DNA of 64,000 nucleotides from Ignavibacteria bacterium (GCA_014654705.1 JACVZY010000003.1:35083-99082); one strand, 5' to 3'; shown: positions 42,743-51,990, numbered from the stretch's first letter. Program-made: numbers and translations. The notes: a model not told the origin generated them from the sequence alone.

Positions 42743-42896
42743 CTCCAGTAATTTGGGTTAAGGTTGTGGCTGAAACGAACTTTTCATCCATACTCCGGCT
42801 TGCAAGTACGCTGGATTTTTTGCATATTCCGCACGTCAGAGGGACAATGTATCGTTCGCTTTTGTACATTTCTTTTTTCACACTTTCGGAGTTTGT

Positions 42897-44444
42897 ATGC
42901 CTATTGTAAAACCGCAGGCGGAATGGCAACATCTTGTAGCACAGCTTAAATCTCTCATTCCCGAAGCCTTTGCTTCCAATGGCAACCCGCTCAATCTCAA
43001 GAGCGGCGAATGGCGCAATCCCGGCAACGGTAAACTCTTTTTGTCGCCAGTGGATGGCTCGCCGCTTGGTTACTACCCCATGCTGGATTTGGAATCGGGC
43101 AAAAAAGCAGCATATGCGGCAAAAGAGGAATTTGCAGCGTGGGCAAAGGTTGATTTGGACACGCGCAAAGCCCGCGTTAGTGCTTGCTTGGAAGACCTGA
43201 AGAAGCATCACGAACTTTTGGCATATTTACTCGTCTGGGAAATCGGCAAACCATTCCATCAAGCAATGGTCAGCGTTGAGCGTTGTATTAGCGGCGTGCA
43301 ATGGTATCTTGACAATATCGAAGTCATGCTGAACGGACGCTCCCGCAAGCCACTGGGACTTATTTCCAACATCGCATCGTGGAATTATCCGATGTCGGTG
43401 CTCTTCCATTCGGTGCTTGTGCAGGCGCTTGCAGGAAACTCCGTCATTGCTAAAACGCCATCGGACGGCGGACTTTTTACGCTCACGCTTGCCTTTGCGC
43501 TTGGGCGACGTGCGGGGCTGCCAATTTCGCTCATTAGCGGTTCGGGTGGCGAACTGAGCGAAGCGCTGGTGCGCAATGACAACGTTGATTGTTTGGCATT
43601 CGTGGGCGGAAAGTCCAATGGGCGCGACATTGCAGCCGCTTTCTACGACCGCAATAAGCGCTATATGCTCGAAATGGAAGGCTTGAATGCCTACGGCGTG
43701 TGGAATTTTTCGCAGTGGGACGCGCTCGCCGCCCAACTCAAAAAAGGCTACGAATACGGCAAACAGCGCTGCACAGCTTATCCACGCTTTGTTGTCCAGC
43801 GCTCGCTTGTACCGAACTTTTTAGATACCTATTTGTCCGTCGTCAAATCCCTCACCTTCGGGCATCCGCTTTTGGTCGAGAATGCCGATGATGCGCCGCC
43901 GAAACTGGACTTTGGTCCTGTCATCAATAGCCGCAAAGTCGGCGATTTGCAAGTCATGGTCGGTCATGCACTCGTGAACGGTGCAGTGTGTATTTACCAA
44001 GGGAAGCTGGATGAATCACGCTTTCTACCGGGACAAGATATTTCTGCGTATTTTGCACCACGCACGATGATGAATCTGCCGCGCAAGGCAAAGCTCTATC
44101 AAAACGAGCCGTTTGGTCCGATAGACAGCATCGTGGTCGTGGACACACCCGAAGAACTCATCGAAGAAATGAACGTTTCCAACGGCTCGCTTGTCTGCTC
44201 GGTGGCGACCGACGACGAAGCGTTTGCAAAGCGTATCACGCCTGAGCTGCGCGGCTTCAAAGTAGGAGTGAACGCTGTACGCTCACGCGGCGACAAAGAA
44301 GAAATTTTCGGCGGCACAGGACAATCGTGGAAAGGCTGCTTTGTGGGCGGGAAATATCTTGTGGAAGCCGTTACGCTCGGTATGCCCGGAGAGCGCTTGT
44401 ATGGGAACTTCCCGGACTATACGCTGCTCCCCGAAACACGATAA
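42897..44444 (+). CDS. Aldehyde dehydrogenase superfamily protein
   Basis: A 515-residue NAD(P)-dependent aldehyde dehydrogenase family member. The nucleotide-binding start NIASWNYPMSVLFHSVLVQALAGNSVIAKTP is clear, followed by the general-base region LEMEGLNAYGV and the presumed catalytic Cys in GKQRCTAYPRFVV. The C-terminal oligomerisation and Glu-Pro-Phe-Gly motif is NEPFGPIDSI. The cysteine context departs from the common GQxC pattern, and the substrate is not predictable. It is preceded by a 154-base gap and is not tightly linked to neighbours. Confidence 0.9.
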   Translation: MPIVKPQAEWQHLVAQLKSLIPEAFASNGNPLNLKSGEWRNPGNGKLFLSPVDGSPLGYYPMLDLESGKKAAYAAKEEFAAWAKVDLDTRKARVSACLEDLKKHHELLAYLLVWEIGKPFHQAMVSVERCISGVQWYLDNIEVMLNGRSRKPLGLISNIASWNYPMSVLFHSVLVQALAGNSVIAKTPSDGGLFTLTLAFALGRRAGLPISLISGSGGELSEALVRNDNVDCLAFVGGKSNGRDIAAAFYDRNKRYMLEMEGLNAYGVWNFSQWDALAAQLKKGYEYGKQRCTAYPRFVVQRSLVPNFLDTYLSVVKSLTFGHPLLVENADDAPPKLDFGPVINSRKVGDLQVMVGHALVNGAVCIYQGKLDESRFLPGQDISAYFAPRTMMNLPRKAKLYQNEPFGPIDSIVVVDTPEELIEEMNVSNGSLVCSVATDDEAFAKRITPELRGFKVGVNAVRSRGDKEEIFGGTGQSWKGCFVGGKYLVEAVTLGMPGERLYGNFPDYTLLPETR

Positions 44445-44510
44445 TTCTCTCGTATCATTCCCCAACAACGAAGAGCATTTGTATAACCTCTCTCAGAAAA
44501 AGTAGATTCC

Positions 44511-46199
44511 ATGCGCCTTGCATCCTTCTTGCTCTATGTGCTGTCGTGGGCAGCATTGTTGCTTACGAGCAGCACACCTCTCTCGGCACAGTTTTCCGCC
44601 ACCGGTACAACCGCTCTGGAGCGGCAGACGCTCTCCTTCAGCGATGTGCTCACCATGACCACACTTGCGCAGGGTAATTTGAAACTACGGCACTGCACCA
44701 TCCGCACGGACTCTAACTTGACAGACCCTACCCGCGAAGCCGAGTGGCGGGCGCAACTCCTCAAGGCAAGCGGCAAAAACGGGCGTATTTTGGTGGATTC
44801 CAAACTCGAATTTGATTCCTGTCACTTTTCCGCTATGAAAATTAGTGGATTTGAATTTGAACAAGGTATTTCCTTCAATGGCTGCACGATTGATGAATAC
44901 TTGGGGTTTGAGAAGTGCGTTATCGCATCGCTGGGAATCTCCAAGACGAGAATTGTAACGGGCGTAGAAGTAGAGGGCTTGGTCAATTTTGAACTTGACC
45001 GATGCGAAATCGGAAGTTGTGTTTTTGCATCGAATAGCATCAATAGTGTGAACTATGAACGGACGCACTTTATGGGTGGTTCGCAAGTATTTGCACCTTT
45101 CTCCGAGCCACTCAATGATTTTACTCTCAAGCAATGTTTGCTGGACAGCAATGCCCTGTTCATCATTGACGGGCATATTCGCTCGTGCAATTTGAGCGAA
45201 GACACGGCTTTTGGTGCGCTGAATGTGAGCGCCACTATTTTGAATATGCTCAAAGTGGAGAAAAGCGTTTTTCGCGGTGCAATCCTCTACGATGCTTTCA
45301 ATACGCCGGAACGCGCCACCACCATGCGCTGGGAGCAGTTCGCCGGATACAAACTCACGGTCAGCGATACCGTGAACGGGCTGAATGTAACAGAAGAAGA
45401 CGATTACGAAATGCTTCTGAAAACGTACAGTTTTTTCTACAATATCTACGGAAAAAATTGGCAAGACGGCTCGAAAAACGATTGCTATGTGGAGATGAAA
45501 ACCGTGCAAACACGCTGGCTGGGACTTACCTATCAGCGCCAACCCACCTTCACGAATTGGCTCGTCTGGCAGCTCAACGTTTTCCTCGAAACCTTCTGCA
45601 AGTATGGCACAGAGCCGGTGATGGCGATTCAGTACTCGCTCTGGATATTGCTTCTTTTCGCCGCGCTGTATTTTATTTTTCCGAGCCAGCCCGAAGCGGT
45701 CAACGGCGTGCGCTTCACACATACGTTCTACGACCTCGCCTCGCACAAGGAAGAGCGCCAGCGCCAAGCCGAGCGGATTAAGGACGACATAGCGGCGCTC
45801 CATCACTCGCACGCCGTTGCACCACAGCTGGTGCGTATCATCGGAGCGCCATTTTACTACGGTCATATTGTTCAGTATCAGCTCCGGCTCTGGATTGTGC
45901 GCCAAAGCGAGTATATGCAAACCCTGCAACGCCGCTGGGACGACACATCTCCGCAAGCCGGAAACCGCACGGGCGTTATAGCCATCGCTACATTCTACTT
46001 TGCCGGTTTACTGTTTATTGCCGCTCTTATTCGTGGTATCAATGCCGGTGCGCTGAGTGTTAATGCGTTTGTTACGCTGGGCTATGGCGAGATTCAAGCA
46101 AAGGGCATTGCTCGGTACTTGGCGGTGCTGGAAGGCGCTTTGGGCTGGTTCTTGCTGTCTATCTTTAGCGTCAGTTTGATTAGTCAAATTTTGCAGTGA
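44511..46199 (+). CDS. Potassium-channel-like protein with large exported N-terminal domain
   Basis: 562 residues with a signal peptide (about 1-24). Residues 30 to about 270 form short, regularly spaced segments with repeated Phe/Leu and Asn/Cys positions (for example IDEYLGFEKCVIASLGISKTRI), suggesting a pentapeptide-like or right-handed beta-helix domain outside the membrane. A helix near 370-390 enters the membrane. The C-terminal roughly 75 residues give a helix (488-510), a pore loop with TLGYGEI near 522-528, and a final helix (538-561), the layout of a two-helix potassium channel pore (Ion_trans_2). The filter differs slightly from TVGYGD. Ion selectivity and gating are unproved. Confidence 0.8.
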   Translation: MRLASFLLYVLSWAALLLTSSTPLSAQFSATGTTALERQTLSFSDVLTMTTLAQGNLKLRHCTIRTDSNLTDPTREAEWRAQLLKASGKNGRILVDSKLEFDSCHFSAMKISGFEFEQGISFNGCTIDEYLGFEKCVIASLGISKTRIVTGVEVEGLVNFELDRCEIGSCVFASNSINSVNYERTHFMGGSQVFAPFSEPLNDFTLKQCLLDSNALFIIDGHIRSCNLSEDTAFGALNVSATILNMLKVEKSVFRGAILYDAFNTPERATTMRWEQFAGYKLTVSDTVNGLNVTEEDDYEMLLKTYSFFYNIYGKNWQDGSKNDCYVEMKTVQTRWLGLTYQRQPTFTNWLVWQLNVFLETFCKYGTEPVMAIQYSLWILLLFAALYFIFPSQPEAVNGVRFTHTFYDLASHKEERQRQAERIKDDIAALHHSHAVAPQLVRIIGAPFYYGHIVQYQLRLWIVRQSEYMQTLQRRWDDTSPQAGNRTGVIAIATFYFAGLLFIAALIRGINAGALSVNAFVTLGYGEIQAKGIARYLAVLEGALGWFLLSIFSVSLISQILQ

Positions 46200-46209
46200 T
46201 GTAAAACTT

Positions 46210-46304
46210 TGGGACACGGATGGAACGAAAGAAACGAATTTTCACAGAGACAAGTATCAATCAAATCCGTCTTCATCTGTTCTTTCCGCTCAATCCGTGT
46301 CCCA
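46210..46304. repeat. Inverted-repeat element before smpB
   Basis: TGGGACACGGAT (46210-46221) and ATCCGTGTCCCA (46293-46304) are perfect 12-base complements around a 71-base interior. It occupies the whole gap between the channel gene and smpB and resembles scattered intergenic hairpin repeats. It could also fold in the transcript. Confidence 0.55.
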
Positions 46305-46329
46305 TTTACCAAATGAAATACAATCTATT

Positions 46330-46854
46330 ATGCCCAAAAACCCTCAACACCAGCATCAACGCGAACAGCCCACGCCACCCGATTACAAAAACCGCCCCAT
46401 CAAGAATGTGGCGCAGAACCGCAAGGCACGGCACGACTACTTCATCACCGACACGATAGAAGCAGGAATCATGCTGCAAGGCACGGAAGTCAAATCGCTT
46501 CGTGCGGGTAAATGCAATCTCCAAGACAGCTACGCAATGTTCGAGGGCAAAAAAGATGCTTCGCCCGAACTCTTCGCGCTCGGCATTCACATCAGCCCCT
46601 ACGAACAAGGCAATATCAACAACCACCCGCCCGTGCGCCCGCGCAAGCTGCTTCTGAAGCGAAATCAACTCCAAAAACTCTACTCCCGCGTACAGGAAAA
46701 AGGCGCAACGCTTGTGCCGCTTGCGGTCTATTTCTCCGGTCCCTACGCAAAGGTTGAAATTGGTATTGCCAAAGGCAAAGCAAAGTACGACAAACGCGAA
46801 TCCATCAAGCAACGCGACGTAGAGCGCTCCATGCGGCGCGGCGGCGATGATTAA
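46330..46854 (+). CDS. smpB: SsrA-binding protein SmpB
   Basis: SmpB binds tmRNA and delivers it to stalled ribosomes for trans-translation. The 174-residue product has NRKARHDYFITDTIEAGIMLQGTEVKSLRAGKCNLQDSYA, the LLLKRNQLQKL strand, the LVPLAVYF segment and the C-terminal KGKAKYDKRESIKQRD tail that enters the ribosome. It has about 20 extra polar, His- and Gln-rich residues at the N-terminus. ssrA is not seen in the window. Confidence 0.96.
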   Translation: MPKNPQHQHQREQPTPPDYKNRPIKNVAQNRKARHDYFITDTIEAGIMLQGTEVKSLRAGKCNLQDSYAMFEGKKDASPELFALGIHISPYEQGNINNHPPVRPRKLLLKRNQLQKLYSRVQEKGATLVPLAVYFSGPYAKVEIGIAKGKAKYDKRESIKQRDVERSMRRGGDD

Positions 46855-46876
46855 GCACCTTGAGGCTCTTTCGCCC

Positions 46877-46961
46877 TGAACGCGGGTTGCGCAGATTCGG
46901 CAGATGAAGAGGATTATGAACTATCCGCACACATCTGCTGAATCCGCGTCATCCGCGTTCA
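46877..46961. repeat. Nested inverted-repeat element after smpB
   Basis: An outer pair TGAACGCGG (46877-46885) and CCGCGTTCA (46953-46961), and an inner pair of 13 bases (46894-46906 with 46932-46944, one G-U), form an 85-base imperfect hairpin in the gap between the converging smpB and amylase genes. It could terminate both transcripts, though there is no long T-run. Its AATCCGCGTCATCCGCG style resembles widespread intergenic repeats. Confidence 0.55.
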
Positions 46962-46987
46962 AAATTTCCACCCTAAGCCGCACTTCA

Positions 46988-49768
46988 TCACTGCCGCATC
47001 AGTAACACCCGCTTCACCGCACCACCACTCACGCGCAGCGTACAAAAATACGTTCCCCTCGCAAGTCGTTCGCCCCTGACAGTAGCAGTGTGCGTTCCTT
47101 GCGGCTTCCAGCCTTCATCTATGCGCAGCACTTCTCGCCCCAGCACATCCGCCACGCTCATGCTCACGTCTCCGGCGGCAGCAAGCGTGTATTCAAGCGT
47201 GGTCTCGTCGGTGAAGGGTTGGGGGTAGGCGCGGGCGGATATTGCAAAATTATCCGACTGGTCTTGTACACCCACTTGCGTTAATAATTTTACCAGTGCG
47301 CCACTTTGTGGTGGTATCTTAAGAGTAAACGATTTGGTTGGTTGTTGTGTAAGTTCAAAGTTAAATGGTGCGGTACTGAAATAATTTGCCTTATATGCTA
47401 AACAAAAGCATCGAACCGGAACGGTCATAGATACTGTATCGCTACTTAAATTGAAGCCAACAAAGGCATCATTTAATTCGTTGTAGGCAAAGTAGTAACC
47501 AAAGGCACGTGAATTAACATTCACAAAACCTGCTTTGTCTAAAGAGTATGTTAATCTATCACCACCACTATTGAAACGCATTTGGCTGTTATTTCTAAAA
47601 CCGATATACTCTTTGTAAAACCCCGCCAAACTACTATCAAAATTCATATCATCCGCCGGACGAATATACGCCGGAGAGTGCGTTCCTGCTTGCGGGTCGA
47701 AGCGAATATCTTGCCAATTCATCGGTGAGCGGTCGTCGGGGTCTTGTCCGCCCCACACGCCGGATTCCGTGCCGTAGTAGAGCATCGGTGCGCCCGTGTA
47801 GGTCATTTGGAAGAGCGCGATGAGTTTTTGAATATCGCGTTCTCGTGTGTTCGGCTTGCGAATGGCGTAGGAAGGCGTTCCCCACGCATTGCGCGTGATG
47901 GCGGGTTGCCAGAGCGCTTGCGAGCTTGTGGTAGGACGATTCACAATCATCGAAGCCATCCGCTCGGTATCGTGCGAATCCATCATGTTCTGCATGGCGG
48001 CTTGTACGTTGGACGCGTAGGCATTTCTGCGGGTTTCGAGGGTGTTCCAAAAGCTCTCCGCCGTGCCGCGTCCGTTGATGAAGAAGTCCACCACAGGCAG
48101 CGTAAACGCCCAATAGTTCATCACTGCCGAAAAGTTGCCGCCACGCACGAAAGTAGGCGAAGCGTCCGTCCAGATTTCGGCAGTGGTGTAGGCGTTGGGA
48201 TTGATTGTGCGCACATAAACATTCCACTCGTTCCAGAATCCAAGCGGCATATACGGCACTACGTCCAAACGCCAGCCGTCAATGCCGTCGCTGGGGTCGC
48301 CGTCGCCGTTCGGGTCCATCCAGCGCCGCGTGACGTTCCAAACATATTCCTTCGGTGCGGGCGCAAGGTCGCGTCCGTCGGGCGTACGAGCAAATTCAGG
48401 CAGCGAGGTAAAATTTTCCCACGCTTTGTAGCTAAATTCATTTTGCGCCGTAGCGGGGTCGTCGAAGCGATTGACCACGTACCAGTCCTTGAAGCGCGAT
48501 TGTGCTTGATTCTTTTGGATGTCTTGAAAGGCATAAAAGCCGCGTCCGGTGTGGTTCCACACGCCATCAATGATGATGCGCATATTCCGTTTTTTCACTT
48601 CCGAAATCAATTTCAAGAAGAGCGAATCCGCGCTTGTCCACTTCCATGTTTTTGGGTCGTAAGGCGCTGCCGAAGCGTTCTCGCGGGCAATTTGCTCCAA
48701 ATCGGCTTTCGGGTTAGGACCAAAATACGGGTCAATGTGGTGATGCGCGTTGCCGTCGTATTTGTGCAGCGAATTGGCGTAAAATATGGGGTTCAGGTAC
48801 AATGCCGTAATGCCTAAATCTTTGAGATAATCCAATTTGTCCATCACACCCTGTAAATCGCCACCGTAGCGGCGGTGAAAAATGGCGTTGGTGTAGAAAT
48901 TCCCGCCGAACTCCCGCTCCCACTCATCACGAGAGAACCAATCGCTGCCCCAAGGTTTGATGCGCCATTTGTCGGATACGCCATTGCCAAGTTCAAGGCT
49001 TTCGCGCGTGGGGTCGTTGGTGGGGTCGCCATTGCGGAAGCGTTCGGGGAAAATTTGATACCATACGACATTGTTCGCCCACGTGGGAACGGCGTTAATC
49101 GTGACGGGAAAGCGGTAGGAAACGCTGTTTCCGGCAGTGTCGGCGGCGATAATCCTCACTGATGCTGTTGTGGGCAAAGGTGTTGGGAAAGGAATATTCA
49201 CAAAACCGCTCTGCTGCGTGACGTTGAGAATTGCGCCGGTGACATTTATTGTAGTGCTTCCGGCAACGATGGTCAGCTGCGTGAGCCGTGCTGCGGCAAT
49301 GATGGAGGCGTTCACGCCGGAAAGAGCATTGTTGTTCACTTGCAGCGACGGTTGAAAAATGAGCAATGGTGAAACTTGCAGCACAGAATTTTGATTGCCG
49401 GAGCCGTCCTGCACATCGTTCAGTGGGTCTGGAAGCCAGTCTGCTTGCGCTCCCGTCGCATCGCGGTGAACATGGAATTTGTACAAATAGCGCTGCCCGA
49501 CGTTTAGGGAAAGTGTTTTTGCCCACACGCCGCTTGCAGCATCGTACAGCATCTCGGAGACCGCACCGGCGCTTATGCGTCCGCCCGCGTTTGGTCCCCA
49601 GTTATTAAATTCGCCCGGCACAAATGCTCGCACGTAGCGCTTCTGCGGGTCGGCGAGGCGAAAGGTGATATTGACGGTTTGCGCCTGCAGGGCATTTGCA
49701 GCGAAGAAACAGAGCCACACGAACAGATGCCGTACAGCACGTGATGTGGAGTAGGGATAACGAGACAT
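46988..49768 (-). CDS. Secreted GH13 alpha-amylase family enzyme with T9SS sorting domain
   Basis: 926 residues from the ATG at 49768, with a signal peptide ending in LQAQ. An N-terminal CBM48-like starch-binding fold (about 30-130, FVPGEFNNWGP) precedes the GH13 barrel. The catalytic regions are visible: DGVWNH near 400, GWRLDVVP with the nucleophile Asp near 500, TAEIW with the acid/base Glu near 530, and SHDTER near 600. The C-terminus (about 840-926) is a type A T9SS sorting domain (YPQPFTDETTLEYTL..RGTYFCTLRVSGG). It likely degrades alpha-glucans outside the cell or on its surface, with exact bond specificity unknown. Confidence 0.93.
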   Translation of the reverse strand: MSRYPYSTSRAVRHLFVWLCFFAANALQAQTVNITFRLADPQKRYVRAFVPGEFNNWGPNAGGRISAGAVSEMLYDAASGVWAKTLSLNVGQRYLYKFHVHRDATGAQADWLPDPLNDVQDGSGNQNSVLQVSPLLIFQPSLQVNNNALSGVNASIIAAARLTQLTIVAGSTTINVTGAILNVTQQSGFVNIPFPTPLPTTASVRIIAADTAGNSVSYRFPVTINAVPTWANNVVWYQIFPERFRNGDPTNDPTRESLELGNGVSDKWRIKPWGSDWFSRDEWEREFGGNFYTNAIFHRRYGGDLQGVMDKLDYLKDLGITALYLNPIFYANSLHKYDGNAHHHIDPYFGPNPKADLEQIARENASAAPYDPKTWKWTSADSLFLKLISEVKKRNMRIIIDGVWNHTGRGFYAFQDIQKNQAQSRFKDWYVVNRFDDPATAQNEFSYKAWENFTSLPEFARTPDGRDLAPAPKEYVWNVTRRWMDPNGDGDPSDGIDGWRLDVVPYMPLGFWNEWNVYVRTINPNAYTTAEIWTDASPTFVRGGNFSAVMNYWAFTLPVVDFFINGRGTAESFWNTLETRRNAYASNVQAAMQNMMDSHDTERMASMIVNRPTTSSQALWQPAITRNAWGTPSYAIRKPNTRERDIQKLIALFQMTYTGAPMLYYGTESGVWGGQDPDDRSPMNWQDIRFDPQAGTHSPAYIRPADDMNFDSSLAGFYKEYIGFRNNSQMRFNSGGDRLTYSLDKAGFVNVNSRAFGYYFAYNELNDAFVGFNLSSDTVSMTVPVRCFCLAYKANYFSTAPFNFELTQQPTKSFTLKIPPQSGALVKLLTQVGVQDQSDNFAISARAYPQPFTDETTLEYTLAAAGDVSMSVADVLGREVLRIDEGWKPQGTHTATVRGERLARGTYFCTLRVSGGAVKRVLLMRQ

Positions 49769-50359
49769 GGTATGGGAGGAAATGGTGAGAGGAGAATGTT
49801 GGTGAATAGTCGTTTTTGGGTAGCTGGTCATGTCTGTGATACGAGACAACTTCTACAAGTATGCCCGTACACACGCTTCATAGCTTGTTGGATTCCTTAA
49901 CTGAATGACATTGACTCGTAGAACACAACGAAGATACGCAATATACAACAACCTGCTTGTTTGCAAGAATCCGTTTGTTTGCAAGGCTAAGGAAGAGACA
50001 AAAGTGCCCGTAGGCATTATATCACATCACATTACATCAAGCGCCCAATATAGTACAAGAGCCGAATATAGAGAAAAAATTCTTCCTGTCGGTTTCTCCA
50101 GCTCGTCGCAGGGGAGGCGGAATAGTCCATCGCTCTAGTAATTCAAACATTCCTTTTGGGTGAGGCTTGCAGCCTTACGTTGATGACATTGAATTCCACC
50201 GCCTACCGCCCGGCAAGCCCAAGACAGTTGCCACAGGAATACGCAAACCCCGCACACAAGGGACACCGACCATTTGATGGGGATTGGCGGTAATACGAGT
50301 AAACATCATAAATAAGCCTTTGGGGATAGAATATGAAACAAGTGTCAATCTGTCATCGG
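49769..50359. other. Intergenic region with a gene remnant
   Basis: About 590 bases between the amylase and the next secreted-protein gene. It holds a truncated DUF433 remnant (50175-50306) and, just downstream of it on the minus strand (about 50045-50174), a protein-like stretch reading MFELLERWTIPPPLRRAGE in one frame that I cannot assign. A direct repeat TGTTTGCAAG occurs twice near 49960-49985. Confidence 0.5.
50175..50306 (-). pseudogene. Truncated DUF433 gene fragment
   Basis: A 43-codon minus-strand frame begins MFTRITANPHQMVGVPCVRG and continues LRIPVATVLGL, which is the N-terminal half of a DUF433 protein. The usual second half, the helix-turn-helix with a MSEEEIL..YPDL pattern, is replaced by an unrelated short end and a stop. 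At about half the family length it is probably a decayed antitoxin-like gene. Confidence 0.65.
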
Positions 50360-51529
50360 TCAATACTTCACCACCTTCTGCACCGAGCGCCGCCGTGCGC
50401 TCTGCACCTCCACGAAATACACACCCGCGCTCAGTCCGCCCACATCCAGAGTGGTTGTGCCGGAAGCCTCCGAAAGCGTCCAGACCGCGCAACCAAGCGT
50501 GTTCGTGAGGCGGACGCTGTGCAGTTCGTTCTCCGGCAGTGCAAGAGTGAGCGCGTCGGTGACGGGATTGGGGGAAATGGGAATGGTGCTTGGGAGCGTG
50601 AGGTCGCGGACGGTGGTGGCGGGGCTGACAGTGAAGGTTGTAGATGCGTAATTACCGTCCCCAATTATAGGAAGCCAGTAAAGCGTTATTGTATGATTTC
50701 CTACCGATGTATTACTGTGAGTTCCAACAGTCCACGTGCAAACACCATCCCACCTGTTAGCTAGAGTAGCTGAGGTTGTCCATTGTGAGTTTATTTGATA
50801 GGCAGATTTGTTGAATGCAATCAAAAGCTGAGTACCATATGATGAGGGTGGGAAAGCGCCTCCGTAGCCCCTCAAGCCGACAACTTGAATTTCCATTGTG
50901 TATGCCTTACCTGTCGCTGTTGTTGTAGATGGCGTAATCTTAATAATTTTGAAATTAGGGTCAGGTTGTGGAGGACCATAACTCGGCTGAATCATCGCAC
51001 ACTCCCTTGCCGTCAAGCCTGACGCTTCCACCCACGCCGTAAGTTCCGGCACGTGCATATCTGCCAAAAAGTCGTAGCGGTGTGCAGCATTGATGCGCTC
51101 TGCAAGGGCGCGTCCTGCCGTTTGTTCGATAAGAAAGCCCACCGCACAGATATTTCCTGCCACATCAATAAAGCACGGACGGCGTTCTTGCGGGAAGTCG
51201 AGATTGGTTGGGAATACAGACGTGAGGCGGTATTCATGGAGTTTGTCCAGCAGCGCTGCGCGGCGTTCTCGGAGCGTCGGGGAAAGATGCGATACGTCTT
51301 CGGCTCTGAGGAGTGTTTCCACATATTCGAGGTGCGTTCGGATGCGGAGCGCTTCGCCGCTTGCGGGCGTGGGCGCGGTGCCGAACTTTTTCACAAAACT
51401 GACATCACCCAGAACGGCGTTAATGGTGTTGGTGGGCATCGTTGCTCGTGAGAGCGTGGTTGCTGCTTTGGAGACCGTAACAGCGCACAAAGCAACAAGC
51501 ACAAGGCAAGAGCGAATAAATGTTTTCAT
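50360..51529 (-). CDS. Secreted protein with Cys-containing domain and T9SS sorting signal
   Basis: 389 residues from the ATG at 51529, with a signal peptide (MKTFIRSCLVLVALCAVTVSKA). A domain at about 60-190 contains CFIDVAGNICAVGFLIEQ, then NAAHRYDFLADM and ARECAMIQPSYGPP. The motif FxDxxGxxCAVG followed by an IQPSYG-like end recurs in exported proteins of this lineage; its function is unknown. A beta-rich region follows, then a type A T9SS sorting domain (PISPNPVTDALTLALPEN..LSAGVYFVEVQS). Confidence 0.8.
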   Translation of the reverse strand: MKTFIRSCLVLVALCAVTVSKAATTLSRATMPTNTINAVLGDVSFVKKFGTAPTPASGEALRIRTHLEYVETLLRAEDVSHLSPTLRERRAALLDKLHEYRLTSVFPTNLDFPQERRPCFIDVAGNICAVGFLIEQTAGRALAERINAAHRYDFLADMHVPELTAWVEASGLTARECAMIQPSYGPPQPDPNFKIIKITPSTTTATGKAYTMEIQVVGLRGYGGAFPPSSYGTQLLIAFNKSAYQINSQWTTSATLANRWDGVCTWTVGTHSNTSVGNHTITLYWLPIIGDGNYASTTFTVSPATTVRDLTLPSTIPISPNPVTDALTLALPENELHSVRLTNTLGCAVWTLSEASGTTTLDVGGLSAGVYFVEVQSARRRSVQKVVKY

Positions 51530-51659
51530 GGCAAAGGACATTGTGAAGTGTATAATTTTTCTGCAAACCCGACGGCAAGATAGCAAATTTCCCAGACTTT
51601 GTAAATTTGCTTTTATCGCGGCACATCATTCCCGAAGCATGCCGAAGCGATTCCCCGAC

Positions 51660-51731
51660 GTTCACTTGAGCGCCAAGGTTCCCTTTAGCGACAAGGTTCA
51701 CTTCAGCGCTAAGATTCACCTCAGCACCAAT
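51660..51731. repeat. 18-bp tandem repeat, four copies
   Basis: Four adjacent 18-base units (51660-51677, 51678-51695, 51696-51713, 51714-51731) share the pattern GTTCACTTCAGCGCCAAG with a few differences each. They lie between the secreted-protein gene and the sigma factor and directly abut the palindromic repeat at 51731. Confidence 0.85.
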
Positions 51732-51860
51732 AAGCATCTGGACGGTAATATCTTGGAACACAGACAGGAATGTCTGTGCTACCGAAGCCAGATTTTATGC
51801 CGTAGCACAGTTCATTCTTGTCTGTGTAGATAGTTCAAGATAATTTCGTTCAATACCTTA
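51731..51860 (+). repeat. 130-bp palindromic repeat, copy A
   Basis: This segment recurs in inverted orientation at 57590-57718 with only a handful of differences and one single-base indel. Internally it is an imperfect palindrome: the part around GGAACACAGACAGGAATGTC pairs with the part around CATTCTTGTCTGTGT, so each copy can fold into a long hairpin. It lies upstream of the sigma factor gene. Probably a non-autonomous mobile or REP-like element. Confidence 0.85.
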
Positions 51861-51990
51861 CTCATCAAGCATTGATATACTTATTGCTGCTATGGTTATC
51901 ATTACGCCAGAGGGGATTAAACTTTTTTTCATGGAGAGTCATCGAATTGATGTAAATTACAAGTGTATAACACAGTTCGCTGAATTACCC

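Noticed and set aside
49905..50138. 77-codon plus-strand frame after the amylase gene
   Set aside because: Low-complexity composition and no domain or start signal.
51090..51833. 247-codon plus-strand frame antisense to the secreted-protein gene
   Set aside because: It is mostly the reverse strand of a well-supported gene and ends in repeat DNA; only the repeat part is informative.
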